Source: Mycobacterium sp. AZCC_0083
GTDB lineage: Bacteria; Actinomycetota; Actinomycetes; Mycobacteriales; Mycobacteriaceae
Direction of reading: 5' to 3'
DNA: 64,000 bases
Assembly (NCBI RefSeq): GCF_014202335.1
Contig: NZ_JACHGP010000014.1
Location: 62,001-126,000, forward strand
Shown here: positions 16,555 to 24,102 of the stretch, piece by piece
Position numbering within the stretch: the stretch's first letter is position 1
How the letters are laid out: the number at the start of each line of letters is the position of its first letter
Made by a program: the position numbers and the translations under genes
Notes under the pieces: generated by a model
The model's database searches: none
What the model saw: the letters and a program-made list of their open reading frames with translations, nothing else
Told to the model about the DNA's origin: nothing

Positions 16555-17818
16555 CCCCGGGTCGCTTCGCTCCTGCCCGCCGGCCCACCGTGAACGGAAC
16601 CGACAGCGGCCGTCGCACGTAACTGCCACCGGCCCAGACGATTGCGTCCTCGTCGACCTCGAAGTCGGGGATGCGCGACATCAGCTCGGTCAGTGCGACG
16701 CGGGACTGCATGCGAGCGGCGGCCGCCCCGAGGCAGTGATGCGCTCCGTGGCTGAAGGACAAGATGTTGCGCGGCTTGCGCGTGACGTCGAGTTCGCCTG
16801 CGTCGTAACCGTACTGGCGTTCGTCGCGGTTGCCCGACCCGTAGAGGAACATCACACGTCGACCTTCGGGGATGGTGGTGTCGCCGATCGTCACGTCACG
16901 GGTCACGGTGCGGCCAAGCATCTGCACTGGCGACGTGAGGCGCAGGAACTCATCGACGGAACCGCCTATCAGATCGGGGTTTTCGGCGAGAAGCCGACGC
17001 TGATCGGGACGTTGGTGCAGCAGCTGCACCGAGCCGCCCAACATCCCAGTGGTGGTGTCGTTGCCGCCGGTGACCATCGTGAAGGTGAAGGCCAGGATCG
17101 ACAGCACCCCTGCGATGTCACCGTCGGCGCTGACACCCGCGGCGACCAGATGCGAGACGGTATCGTCCTCGGGCTCGCTGCGGCGCCGCTCGATGAGTGA
17201 TGTGAAGTAGGCCATCATTCCGCCGAGGGCGTCGCCGAGCGTTTCGAGCGCGCCGCCGATACCGCCCTCCGCGGTGTTGGCGGCGACGATCGCGTCGGTC
17301 CAGCCGTCGAACTGGTTGCGATCCCCTTCGGGCACGCCGAGATAGTGCGCGACGACCATCGACGGCAGCGGCTTGAACAGCTCGCCGACGATGTCGCCGC
17401 CGCCGTTGGCGCGGATGCGCTCGATGCGTTCCACGACGTACTCGCGGACCTTCGGCTCCACGGACTCGACCTGGCGCGGAGTGAATCCGCGGGACACCAG
17501 CTTGCGGAACTCGGTGTGCACCGGGGGATCCTGCATCACCATCGGCGGGTTGTCGGCAAGACCGATCAGCTCGAGCTCGCCGTAGTTGATCGTCAGACCC
17601 TGCGCCGACGAGAACGTCTGGTGGTCGCGGGCCGAGGTGAAGATGTCCGCGTGCCGGGACAAGACGTAATAGTCGTCCTCGGGCTTGTCCTCGGGGACGA
17701 CGTGGTGCACGGGGTCGTCGTCGCGGAGTGTCTTGTACATCGGCCAGGGATTCGGCCAGGTCTCAGCCCTTCCGAGCTGGAATCGGGCAGGCATGCGATG
17801 AGACAAAGCAGCTGACAT
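16544..17818 (-). CDS. cyp130: Cytochrome P450 CYP130
   Basis: A 424-residue soluble P450 monooxygenase. Key motifs: I-helix TMVTGGNDTTTG (the oxygen-binding acid/Thr pair), K-helix ExxR in DEFLRLTSP, and the heme-binding loop FSHGAHHCLGAAAAR with the proximal Cys at 362. M. tuberculosis CYP130 (Rv1256c) is about 405 residues and binds azoles and arylamines; its natural substrate is not settled. Order with the downstream TetR gene is the same. The last codons (RRAGAKRPGDVS) are encoded by a degenerate copy of the short GAGCGAAGCGA repeat, so the tail is not family sequence. No redox partner gene is adjacent. Confidence 0.93.
   Translation of the reverse strand: MSAALSHRMPARFQLGRAETWPNPWPMYKTLRDDDPVHHVVPEDKPEDDYYVLSRHADIFTSARDHQTFSSAQGLTINYGELELIGLADNPPMVMQDPPVHTEFRKLVSRGFTPRQVESVEPKVREYVVERIERIRANGGGDIVGELFKPLPSMVVAHYLGVPEGDRNQFDGWTDAIVAANTAEGGIGGALETLGDALGGMMAYFTSLIERRRSEPEDDTVSHLVAAGVSADGDIAGVLSILAFTFTMVTGGNDTTTGMLGGSVQLLHQRPDQRRLLAENPDLIGGSVDEFLRLTSPVQMLGRTVTRDVTIGDTTIPEGRRVMFLYGSGNRDERQYGYDAGELDVTRKPRNILSFSHGAHHCLGAAAARMQSRVALTELMSRIPDFEVDEDAIVWAGGSYVRRPLSVPFTVGRRAGAKRPGDVS
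16555..16579 (-). repeat. Short GAGCGAAGCGAC repeat, degenerate copy 4
   Basis: On the minus strand CGGGCAGGAGCGAAGCGACC followed by CGGGG. It forms the 3' end of cyp130 and abuts the start codon of the coupled TetR gene, so it supplies both the P450 tail and the upstream region of the regulator. Confidence 0.55.
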
Positions 17819-17836
17819 GTCTTATGAATACGACAT
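17817..17836. promoter_or_regulatory. Imperfect palindrome over the cyp130 start
   Basis: ATGTCTTATGAATACGACAT pairs at 8 of 10 positions (ATGTC/GACAT outer arms perfect) and overlaps the first codon of cyp130. Candidate operator for the coupled TetR protein; purely by position and symmetry. Confidence 0.4.
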
Positions 17837-17876
17837 AATGCGCCGCGTGTCAACATTGGGCTGATAGTCAGCGCGC

Positions 17877-19082
17877 CTACGAAGTGAGTGCCCCGATGCG
17901 TTCCAGCGAGAAGATCTCGTCGGACAACAGGACCGCGAGGCCGACCAAGCCGGCTCGCGGGTCGAGTTGGCTGCGGACGATCTGCAGATTGCGCGTGGCC
18001 AGCGGCAGCGAGCGTTGGTAGACGATTTCGCGGATGCCCGCCAAGAGCGGCTCTTCGGTTCCGGCGAGTTGGCCGCACACCGAGATGATGCTGGGGTTGA
18101 ACAAGCTGACTGCGTCGGCAACGGCCAGCCCGAGGATGCGGCCCGCGCGGCGCAGAAGTTGTTGGGCGGTGGTGTCCCCACTCCGCAGACATTGCACGAC
18201 GTCGTTCACCGTTTCGACGTCCTTGCCCGCAGCGCGTAGGTCGCGGGCCATGGCCCACCCTCCTGCATAGGCTTCGACGCAACCGGTGTTGCGGCACCTG
18301 CAGAGCGGTTCCTCGGCGTAACCCTCGGGATGGCCGTGGGGGAGTCGGAGATGGATGTGGCCGATGTCGCCTGCGGCTCCGTCTGCGCCGCGGTGGATCT
18401 GGCCCGAGGCGATCAGCCCGCTGCCGACGCCGGTGCCCACCTTGAGCATCATCATGTTGGGCACGTCTGGATGGATCGCGCGGTGCTCTCCGACGGCCAT
18501 CGCGTTGACGTCCTTCTCGACCACGACAGGACAACCGAAGTCGCCTGCGAACCAACCGCGGATGTCGAAGCGGTCCCACCCGGTCATGATCGGCGGGCTG
18601 ACCACCCGTCCTGCGGCGAAGTCGACCGGTCCAGGGACGGCAAGGCCGATCCCAAGAACCTCACTTGCGGAGCGTCCACTGCGCGCCAGCAGATCGGAGA
18701 AGTCGCGGCTGATCTGACCGAGTACCGGGTCGGGACCGGTGGCGATGTCGATGCCGTGATCGATTTCGGCCAGAACTTCGCCGCTCAGATTGCAGAGAGC
18801 GTTGCGCATGGCGGTGGCGCCGACGTCGGCAAGCAGTAGTAGGCCGCGGTTTCTGTTCAGCGCGAAAAGGCTTGCGGGACGGCCTCCCGTCGCGCTCGTG
18901 TCGGCGGCCACCACCAGCCCCGCCGAGACCAGCGCGTCGAGACGCTGATTGGCCGTGGAGCGGGACAAGCCGCTGCGTCGGACCACGTCGGCGCGGCTCA
19001 AGGTCGCTTCGGTGCGGAACATCGTGGCGATGCGAAACAGGTCGGCGTTTCGGCCCGCGGGCGTCGAGGACTCGACCGTCAT
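17877..19082 (-). CDS. ROK-family transcriptional repressor of the ketose operon
   Basis: A 401-residue ROK repressor. Residues 10-75 form a winged helix (LSRADVVRRSGLSRSTANQR). The sugar-kinase fold follows: EKDVNAMAVGE, GTGVGSGLIASGQIHRGADG, and the ROK zinc site GHIHL plus CRCRNTGCVEAYAGG near residue 270. It senses a sugar or sugar phosphate and releases DNA. It faces a five-gene sugar transport and metabolism operon across 119 bases, which contain an AT-rich dyad at 19150-19164 over the probable -10 box. By context it represses that operon. On its own strand a TAGCAT box and a GGAGAGGA ribosome site precede ATG 19082. Confidence 0.92.
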   Translation of the reverse strand: MTVESSTPAGRNADLFRIATMFRTEATLSRADVVRRSGLSRSTANQRLDALVSAGLVVAADTSATGGRPASLFALNRNRGLLLLADVGATAMRNALCNLSGEVLAEIDHGIDIATGPDPVLGQISRDFSDLLARSGRSASEVLGIGLAVPGPVDFAAGRVVSPPIMTGWDRFDIRGWFAGDFGCPVVVEKDVNAMAVGEHRAIHPDVPNMMMLKVGTGVGSGLIASGQIHRGADGAAGDIGHIHLRLPHGHPEGYAEEPLCRCRNTGCVEAYAGGWAMARDLRAAGKDVETVNDVVQCLRSGDTTAQQLLRRAGRILGLAVADAVSLFNPSIISVCGQLAGTEEPLLAGIREIVYQRSLPLATRNLQIVRSQLDPRAGLVGLAVLLSDEIFSLERIGALTS

Positions 19083-19149
19083 GTCGCCCGCGTCCTCTCC
19101 GCCGGTGGTACTCGGATGCTTATGCTACACGGATCCTTGCTTTTGTATA

Positions 19150-19164
19150 ACTTTAGTTTAAAGT
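19150..19164. promoter_or_regulatory. AT-rich dyad, likely ROK operator
   Basis: ACTTTA-GTT-TAAAGT has perfect 6-bp arms and covers candidate -10 boxes TAACTT (19148) and TAGTTT (19154) for the operon. AT-rich dyads of this sort are usual ROK binding sites. A weaker dyad CGTTA-N8-TAACG follows at 19168-19185. Confidence 0.6.
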
Positions 19165-19201
19165 CATCGTTAATCGAACATAACGAGGATGGAGATCACT
19201 C

Positions 19202-20248
19202 ATGCAGGTGCCACTGAGGTCATCGAAGACGGTCAAGTCGGACACGGCACCGGGGGCCGTGTTGTCGGGGGCTGTGGTGCTGGCAACAACGTTGGCGCTG
19301 TCCGCGTGCTCGTCGTCCTCGAGTGAGCCGAGCGTCGCGGCAATCCTCAAGGGTTTGGACAACCCGTTCTTCCAGACGATGCAGAGCGGGGTGCAGGATG
19401 CCGCCAGCGCCAACAAGGTCAAGGTGGAGGTTCAGGCGGCGACCTCGGTCACCGACACCACGGGTCAGGCCGACAAGCTCGCCGCACTGGCCAACCAGGA
19501 CTACTCCTGCTTCATCGTCAATCCGATCAGTGGTACCAACCTGATTCAGGGCATCGCGAAGCTGGCCGCGGGGAAGAAGACCATCGTCAACATCGACTCG
19601 CCCGTCGACCCCGACGCCGCCAAGCAGGCCAATGCCACGATCGCCAGCTACATCGGCACCGACAACGAGGCGGCGGGCAAGCTGGCAGCCGGCGAGATGC
19701 TGAAACTCCTCCCCGGCGGCGGCAAGGTCGTCGCGATCGGCGGCACGTCCGGTGACGTCACCAGCGCGGCCAGGATCACAGGCTTTCAGGAGGCCGCCAA
19801 GGCGCAGCCGTCGATCACGATTCTCCCTACCGTCGCCGCCAACTGGGACCGCCAGGAAGCCCTGACCCAGGCGAGCACGCTGCTGCGCGCCAACCCCGAT
19901 CTGGCCGGCTTCTTCGTCGCCAACGACGACATGGCCCTTGGCGTGGCTCGGGCCGTCGCCTCGGCCAACAAGATCGGCGCGGTGAAGATCGTCAGCGTCG
20001 ACGGGCTCAAGGAGGCCCTCGAGGGTGTCAAGAGTGGCGAGCTGTCCGCGGTGGTGGCTCAGTATCCATTCGTGATCGGCCAGATGGGCGTCGAAGCCTG
20101 CAAGGCCGTCACCGCAGGAAAGACGTTGCCCGCCAACGTCGCCGCCCCCGTGGAACTGGTCACCAAGGACAACGCCGACCAGGCCATCGCGGCCACCCCC
20201 AAGCCGTTTGGTGAGTACGCCGATCCGTTCACGGCGCTCCTCAAGTGA
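19202..20248 (+). CDS. Sugar ABC transporter substrate-binding lipoprotein (RbsB/FrcB type)
   Basis: A 348-residue exported binding protein. A signal peptide with lipobox LSAC (Cys near residue 36) is followed by the type-1 periplasmic-binding fold: VAAILKGLDNPFFQTMQSGV, NPISGTNLIQGIAKLA, NIDSPVD, ISYIGTDNEAAGKLAAGEM-like region, GFFVANDDMALGVARAV and VDGLKEALEGVKSGELSA. It captures a monosaccharide at the membrane surface. GGAG at 19191-19194 precedes ATG 19202. The stop overlaps the permease start as GTGA. It is most like ribose/fructose-type (CUT2) binding proteins; the ketose epimerase and kinase downstream suggest a ketose or related pentose/hexose as cargo. Confidence 0.93.
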   Translation: MQVPLRSSKTVKSDTAPGAVLSGAVVLATTLALSACSSSSSEPSVAAILKGLDNPFFQTMQSGVQDAASANKVKVEVQAATSVTDTTGQADKLAALANQDYSCFIVNPISGTNLIQGIAKLAAGKKTIVNIDSPVDPDAAKQANATIASYIGTDNEAAGKLAAGEMLKLLPGGGKVVAIGGTSGDVTSAARITGFQEAAKAQPSITILPTVAANWDRQEALTQASTLLRANPDLAGFFVANDDMALGVARAVASANKIGAVKIVSVDGLKEALEGVKSGELSAVVAQYPFVIGQMGVEACKAVTAGKTLPANVAAPVELVTKDNADQAIAATPKPFGEYADPFTALLK

Positions 20249-21234
20249 CCGCGCCCACCGCGGAGGCACCACCGGGCGGGGCGCAGCCGGGCAACGCCGT
20301 CCTTGAGCGGGCGAAGGACCTGTCGTTCTGGGCTGAGTGGGCCTCGCTGGTCGGTCTCGTCCTGCTGGTCGTCATCTTTCAGAGCGCCAATTCGACCTTC
20401 CTGACACCGGGCAACGTCGAGGCGATGCTGGTGTCGGCGGCCATCTTGATCGTGCTGACGATCGGGCAGACGTTCGTGGTCTCCACCGGGGGCATCGACC
20501 TATCGGTCGCTTCGACGATGACGTTCGCGGCGGTGTCGTTCGGATTGACGTACGTGCACACCCACCAGCTGTGGCTGGCCATGCTGGTGGCGCTGCTGGC
20601 GGGCGCCGCCATCGGCGTCGTCAACGGACTGATCGTGTCCAAGGGCAAGATCACCGACTTCATCGCCACGCTCGGCACGCTGTCCGCCGCGTCGGGCCTT
20701 GCCCTGATCCTTGCCAACGGCAAGCCGACCACCGTCATCGATCCGCTGCTGCTCAAGCTGTCCAGCGGCGGGATCGGGATCTTCGGCTACTCATTCATCA
20801 TCGCCGTGGTCGTCGACGTCATCGCGCACGTCGTCTACTTCCGCACCCGGTTCGGCACCCACGTGCTGGCCACCGGCGGGTCGGTCGAGGCCGCCGCAGC
20901 GACCGGAGTTCGGACCATGCGGGTCAAGCTGGCCGTCTACGTCATCGCGGGCACCCTCGCGGGGCTGGCAGCCATCCTGCTCGTCGCCCGCGTCGGCGCG
21001 GCAGAGCCTGCCGCCAACACCGCGTTCCTGCTGAATTCCGTTGCGGCCGTGGTGTTGGGCGGTGTCAGCCTGGTCGGTGGACGGGGAAGCATCATCGGGC
21101 CCGTGCTCGGTGCGCTATTGCTGACCGCACTGACCAACGGGCTGACGCTGGTCGGCGTTTCGGAGTTCTACCAACCGCTGTCGGTGGGCATCGTCGTGGT
21201 GCTGGCCGCTCTGCTCTCGAGGTTCCAGAAATGA
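20245..21234 (+). CDS. Sugar ABC transporter permease (RbsC/FrcC type)
   Basis: A 329-residue CUT2-family permease with about ten membrane helices. The family stretch VVSTGGIDLSVASTMTFAAV is present near residue 80, GAAIGVVNGLIVSKGKITDF (the EAA-like loop equivalent) near 125, and TGVRTMRVKLAVYVIAGTLA near 225. It forms the channel as a homodimer with the ATPase below. GTG 20245 overlaps the upstream stop, and its own stop overlaps ATG 21231 as ATGA, so binding protein, permease and ATPase are tightly coupled. Confidence 0.93.
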   Translation: MTAPTAEAPPGGAQPGNAVLERAKDLSFWAEWASLVGLVLLVVIFQSANSTFLTPGNVEAMLVSAAILIVLTIGQTFVVSTGGIDLSVASTMTFAAVSFGLTYVHTHQLWLAMLVALLAGAAIGVVNGLIVSKGKITDFIATLGTLSAASGLALILANGKPTTVIDPLLLKLSSGGIGIFGYSFIIAVVVDVIAHVVYFRTRFGTHVLATGGSVEAAAATGVRTMRVKLAVYVIAGTLAGLAAILLVARVGAAEPAANTAFLLNSVAAVVLGGVSLVGGRGSIIGPVLGALLLTALTNGLTLVGVSEFYQPLSVGIVVVLAALLSRFQK

Positions 21235-21983
21235 CCTCGACAGGAGATTTGCTCACCGTCACGAACGTGTCGCTGTCGTTCGGCGCAGTCAAGGCGCTAC
21301 GCGAGGTCAGTCTGACGCTGCGCCGGGGCGAGATCACCGCGCTCGTCGGCGACAACGGGGCAGGCAAGTCCACGCTCGTGCGCTGCATGTCGGGGATCCA
21401 CCGGCCCGACGCCGGCGAGATGACCTTCGACGGCGACGTCGTGACATTCCGCACCCCCGACGATGCGCGCGACGCCGGAATCGAGACGGTGCACCAGAAC
21501 CTGGCACTCGTCGAGGACCTGACCGTCTGGCAGAACCTGTTCCTCAATCGCGAGAAGACGATCGGCGCCTTCCCCTTCCGGCTACTCGACCGCCGCGGCA
21601 TGAAACGCGAAGCGGATCGGATGGTTTCGGCCCTTGCGGTCAACGTGCCTGCGGTCACCTCGCGGGTGCGCAGACTCTCCGGCGGACAGCGACAAGCGGT
21701 ATCGATCTGCAGAGCAGCCAGTTTCAGTTCGAAGCTGGTGATCATGGACGAGCCAACGGCCGCACTGGGCGTCCAAGAGACCGCGAAGGTCGAAGAGCTG
21801 ATTCGCAAGCTTCGCGATGACGGCCACGCAGTGCTGCTGATCAGTCACAACTTCGAGCAGGTCCTTCGCCTGTCCGACCACGTGTGGGTCATGCGGGCCG
21901 GACGCTGCGTCGGCGGGCGCCGCACTGCCACCACCACCGGCGAGGAGGTCGTCGGCCTGATCACCGGCGCCATCCCCGCTTGA
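21231..21983 (+). CDS. Sugar ABC transporter ATP-binding protein, single domain (FrcA-like)
   Basis: A 250-residue ATPase with Walker A VGDNGAGKSTLV near residue 40, signature LSGGQRQAVSICRA near 150, Walker B VIMDEPTAALGV near 170 and the switch His in LLISHNFEQ. Most CUT2 importers (RbsA, AraG) use a double-length ATPase with two such domains; here only one is present, as in the FrcA subunit of the rhizobial fructose transporter, so it would work as a homodimer. The frame is open upstream through the permease gene, but ATG 21231 has the ATGA overlap and starts the domain correctly. Confidence 0.92.
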   Translation: MTSTGDLLTVTNVSLSFGAVKALREVSLTLRRGEITALVGDNGAGKSTLVRCMSGIHRPDAGEMTFDGDVVTFRTPDDARDAGIETVHQNLALVEDLTVWQNLFLNREKTIGAFPFRLLDRRGMKREADRMVSALAVNVPAVTSRVRRLSGGQRQAVSICRAASFSSKLVIMDEPTAALGVQETAKVEELIRKLRDDGHAVLLISHNFEQVLRLSDHVWVMRAGRCVGGRRTATTTGEEVVGLITGAIPA

Positions 21984-22019
21984 TGCCACTTACCGTCTCG
22001 ATCAAGGAGTTTCACCTCA

Positions 22020-22895
22020 ATGTCTGCTATCAATCCGATCGGCATCCACGCCCTGGTATGGGTGGGGGACACCGCGCCCGAATCGGTCACTACCGCCATC
22101 ACCAACACCAAGGCGGCCGGCTACGACCTGCTGGAGTTCTCGCTGCACGACTCGCTCAACATGGACGCCGACGCCGCGCGGGCAGAACTCGAAGCGGCCG
22201 GATTGAAGGTGGCCTGCTCGCGTGGGCTTGCCTTCAGCGCCGACGTGTCTAGTGAGGACCCCGAGGTCGTCAAGCGTGGGGCCGAATTACTCACCGGTTC
22301 ACTGCAACTGACCCATCGGCTCGGAGGAACGCACTTCACCGGTGCGCTCTACAGCGCGCTCGGCAAGTACGGTCATGCACTGACGGCAGGCGGGCGGTCC
22401 AACGTCGTGGCGGTACTCCGCGACTTATCCAGTCAGGCAGCCGAGCTCGACATGACGCTGGGTCTGGAGATCTGCAACCGCTATGAGACCAACGTCATCA
22501 ACACCGCGGCCGACGCACTGCGGTTGGCCGATGACATCGGCGCCGACAACGTCCTGATCCACCTCGACACCTACCACATGAACATCGAGGAGGACGACTT
22601 CGTGCGCCCCGTGCTGCTGGTCGGCGACCGGCTGGGTTACGTCCACATCGGCGAGAACCACCGGGGTTACCTGGGTTCGGGGCACCTGGACTTCGCCCCC
22701 TTCTTCCGTGCGTTGGACACGATCGGCTACGCAGGGCCGATCACCTTCGAGAGCTTCTCATCGGCCGTCGTCATGGAAGGTCTGTCGAACGACCTGGCCA
22801 TCTGGCGCAACCTGTGGACCGACGGCGCCGATCTCGCCGTGCACGCCCACCACTTCATCACCGAACAACTCTTCCTCAGCCGAGCCGCCGCGTGA
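22020..22895 (+). CDS. Ketose 3-epimerase (D-tagatose/D-allulose 3-epimerase family)
   Basis: A 291-residue TIM-barrel enzyme that interconverts ketoses at carbon 3 in the cytoplasm. The four metal and catalytic stretches of the family are present in order: Glu in LGLEICNRYETN (about residue 151), Asp in HLDTYHMNIEEDD (about 184), His in HIGENHRGYLGSGHLDF (about 210) and Glu in ITFESFSS (about 245). AAGGAG at 22005-22010 precedes ATG 22020. The stop overlaps the kinase start as GTGA. With the transporter it should convert an imported ketose (for example tagatose, allulose or fructose) into the form taken by the kinase. Broader sugar-phosphate isomerase/AP-endonuclease-2 annotation is possible. 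Confidence 0.85.
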   Translation: MSAINPIGIHALVWVGDTAPESVTTAITNTKAAGYDLLEFSLHDSLNMDADAARAELEAAGLKVACSRGLAFSADVSSEDPEVVKRGAELLTGSLQLTHRLGGTHFTGALYSALGKYGHALTAGGRSNVVAVLRDLSSQAAELDMTLGLEICNRYETNVINTAADALRLADDIGADNVLIHLDTYHMNIEEDDFVRPVLLVGDRLGYVHIGENHRGYLGSGHLDFAPFFRALDTIGYAGPITFESFSSAVVMEGLSNDLAIWRNLWTDGADLAVHAHHFITEQLFLSRAAA

Positions 22896-23584
22896 AGGAG
22901 GCCATTCTCGCCGAATTATGCAGCCGCATCGATGATCTGGTCCGCCGGCGGAAGGGTGGCCGGGTCATCGTCGGCATCGTCGGACTACCCGGTGCTGGCA
23001 AGACGACGCTGGCCGAAGCCCTGGTCTCGGAGCTGCTGTCGTGGCGCGCGGAGTGGACGGATCGCCTGCCCGACATCTCCGATCCGGACCGGCCGTGGAT
23101 CGGATCGCACGTCGCACACGTGCCGATGGACGGCTACCACCTCGCCGACGTGGAGTTGAGCCGGCTTGGCCGCGCCGACCGCAAGGGCGCCCCTGACACC
23201 TTCGATGCCGCCGGATACGCGGCGCTGCTGCAGCGGCTCCGGGAGGCCGATGACGACGTGTTGGCGCCTGCGTTCGATCGGACCATCGAGCAGCCCATCG
23301 CGGGCAGCATCCCCGTCCTGCGATGCGCAAGGGTGGTGATCACCGAGGGGAACTACCTGCTGCTCGACGGCGCCGCGTGGGAACGGGCTCGCTCGTTCCT
23401 CGACACGGTCTGGTTCTACGACCTCGACGACGACGTTCGACGACAGCGACTGGTCAACCGGCACATCCGATTCGGGAAGTCGCCCGATGATGCCGTCGCC
23501 TGGGTCAATGACGTCGACCAACGCAATGCCGATCTGATCGCCGCCACCAGGAGCAAGGCGGATCTGGTCATTACCGACACCTAG
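22892..23584 (+). CDS. P-loop sugar kinase, uridine-kinase/FrcK type
   Basis: A 230-residue P-loop kinase of the PanK/uridine kinase/phosphoribulokinase class. Walker A is VGIVGLPGAGKTTLAEAL near residue 28; HVPMDGYHLADVEL has the Asp typical of the substrate base; VVITEGNYLLLDGAAW is the ExNYLL motif; VNRHIRFGKSPDDA holds the lid Arg residues. Relatives are annotated as nucleoside/nucleotide kinase family; the FrcK product of rhizobial fructose operons has the same size and position. It probably phosphorylates the ketose delivered by the epimerase. GTG 22892 overlaps the epimerase stop. A fold-back element begins 9 bases after its stop. Confidence 0.85.
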   Translation: MKEAILAELCSRIDDLVRRRKGGRVIVGIVGLPGAGKTTLAEALVSELLSWRAEWTDRLPDISDPDRPWIGSHVAHVPMDGYHLADVELSRLGRADRKGAPDTFDAAGYAALLQRLREADDDVLAPAFDRTIEQPIAGSIPVLRCARVVITEGNYLLLDGAAWERARSFLDTVWFYDLDDDVRRQRLVNRHIRFGKSPDDAVAWVNDVDQRNADLIAATRSKADLVITDT

Positions 23585-23592
23585 CCCCTCCC

Positions 23593-23652
23593 GCGAGCGC
23601 GCGTGTTTGCACGCGACACGCCGCAAAACATCAGGATTTTGCGCGCGCTCGC
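23593..23652. repeat. Intergenic fold-back element
   Basis: Arms GCGAGCGCGCG (23593-23603) and CGCGCGCTCGC (23642-23652) are perfect complements; inside them GCAAAA and TTTTGC pair as a second stem directly joining the right arm. It closes the ketose operon and may also serve as terminator. Confidence 0.75.
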
Positions 23653-23750
23653 CGACGTGTCCGCCGATCGGGGGACACGACTTTCATCCCCCTCATCCAC
23701 CGTTCGCCCGACATACGGCGCGCCCCAACCAAGGCATGGTCATTTCATCG

Positions 23751-23766
23751 CCGGAACATCTTCCGG
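23751..23766. promoter_or_regulatory. Dyad upstream of the small secreted protein
   Basis: CCGGAA-CATC-TTCCGG, perfect 6-bp arms, 41 bases before ATG 23808. It could be an operator or an mRNA hairpin in the leader. The rest of the 223-base gap holds only the fold-back repeat. Confidence 0.45.
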
Positions 23767-23807
23767 TGGTCAATCGAGAAGCACACTCACACAAGAGGAT
23801 TGATGAA

Positions 23808-24050
23808 ATGACCAGCACCACACGAAGATTCGGGCGCTACTGCGCGCTCGCTGCACTGGCCGGAGGCGTCATCGGCGCTGCCGCGTTCAGCCTGGCCGGC
23901 ATGGCCAACGCCGATCCCGCCGCCCCAACCACCACCGCGCCGGCTCCGGTCGGCCCGGGCTACCAGTACTACCCCGACTACTACGCCACGCCTGCGCCCA
24001 CGCAGGTCCCCGGCTGGCAGGGCCACCACGGCCCGGGGCACATGAACTGA
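23808..24050 (+). CDS. Small secreted Pro/Tyr-rich protein
   Basis: An 80-residue protein with a signal peptide (RRFGRYCALAALAGGVIG then AFSLAGMANA) predicted to be cut after ANA at about residue 35. The mature part is about 45 residues, rich in Pro, Thr and Tyr (GYQYYPDYYATP) and ends in a Gly/His stretch (GWQGHHGPGHMN). AGAGGA at 23794-23799 gives a good ribosome site for ATG 23808; the frame is open upstream but only as chance. It is followed by a strong terminator. I do not recognise the family; many mycobacteria have small exported proteins of this style. The His-rich end could bind metal, which is only a guess. Confidence 0.8.
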   Translation: MTSTTRRFGRYCALAALAGGVIGAAAFSLAGMANADPAAPTTTAPAPVGPGYQYYPDYYATPAPTQVPGWQGHHGPGHMN

Positions 24051-24060
24051 CCCCGAACAG

Positions 24061-24090
24061 CACGTCCTCCCCGCACCCGGGGAGGGCGTG
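24061..24090. terminator. Strong hairpin terminator between convergent genes
   Basis: CACGTCCTCCCCG and CGGGGAGGGCGTG form a 13-bp stem (one T-G pair) with a CACC loop, 10 bases after the small-protein stop, followed by TTCGTGT. It also lies just past the end of the convergent FAD oxidase gene, so it may work in both directions. Confidence 0.85.
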
Positions 24091-24102
24091 TTCGTGTCTG
24101 GC

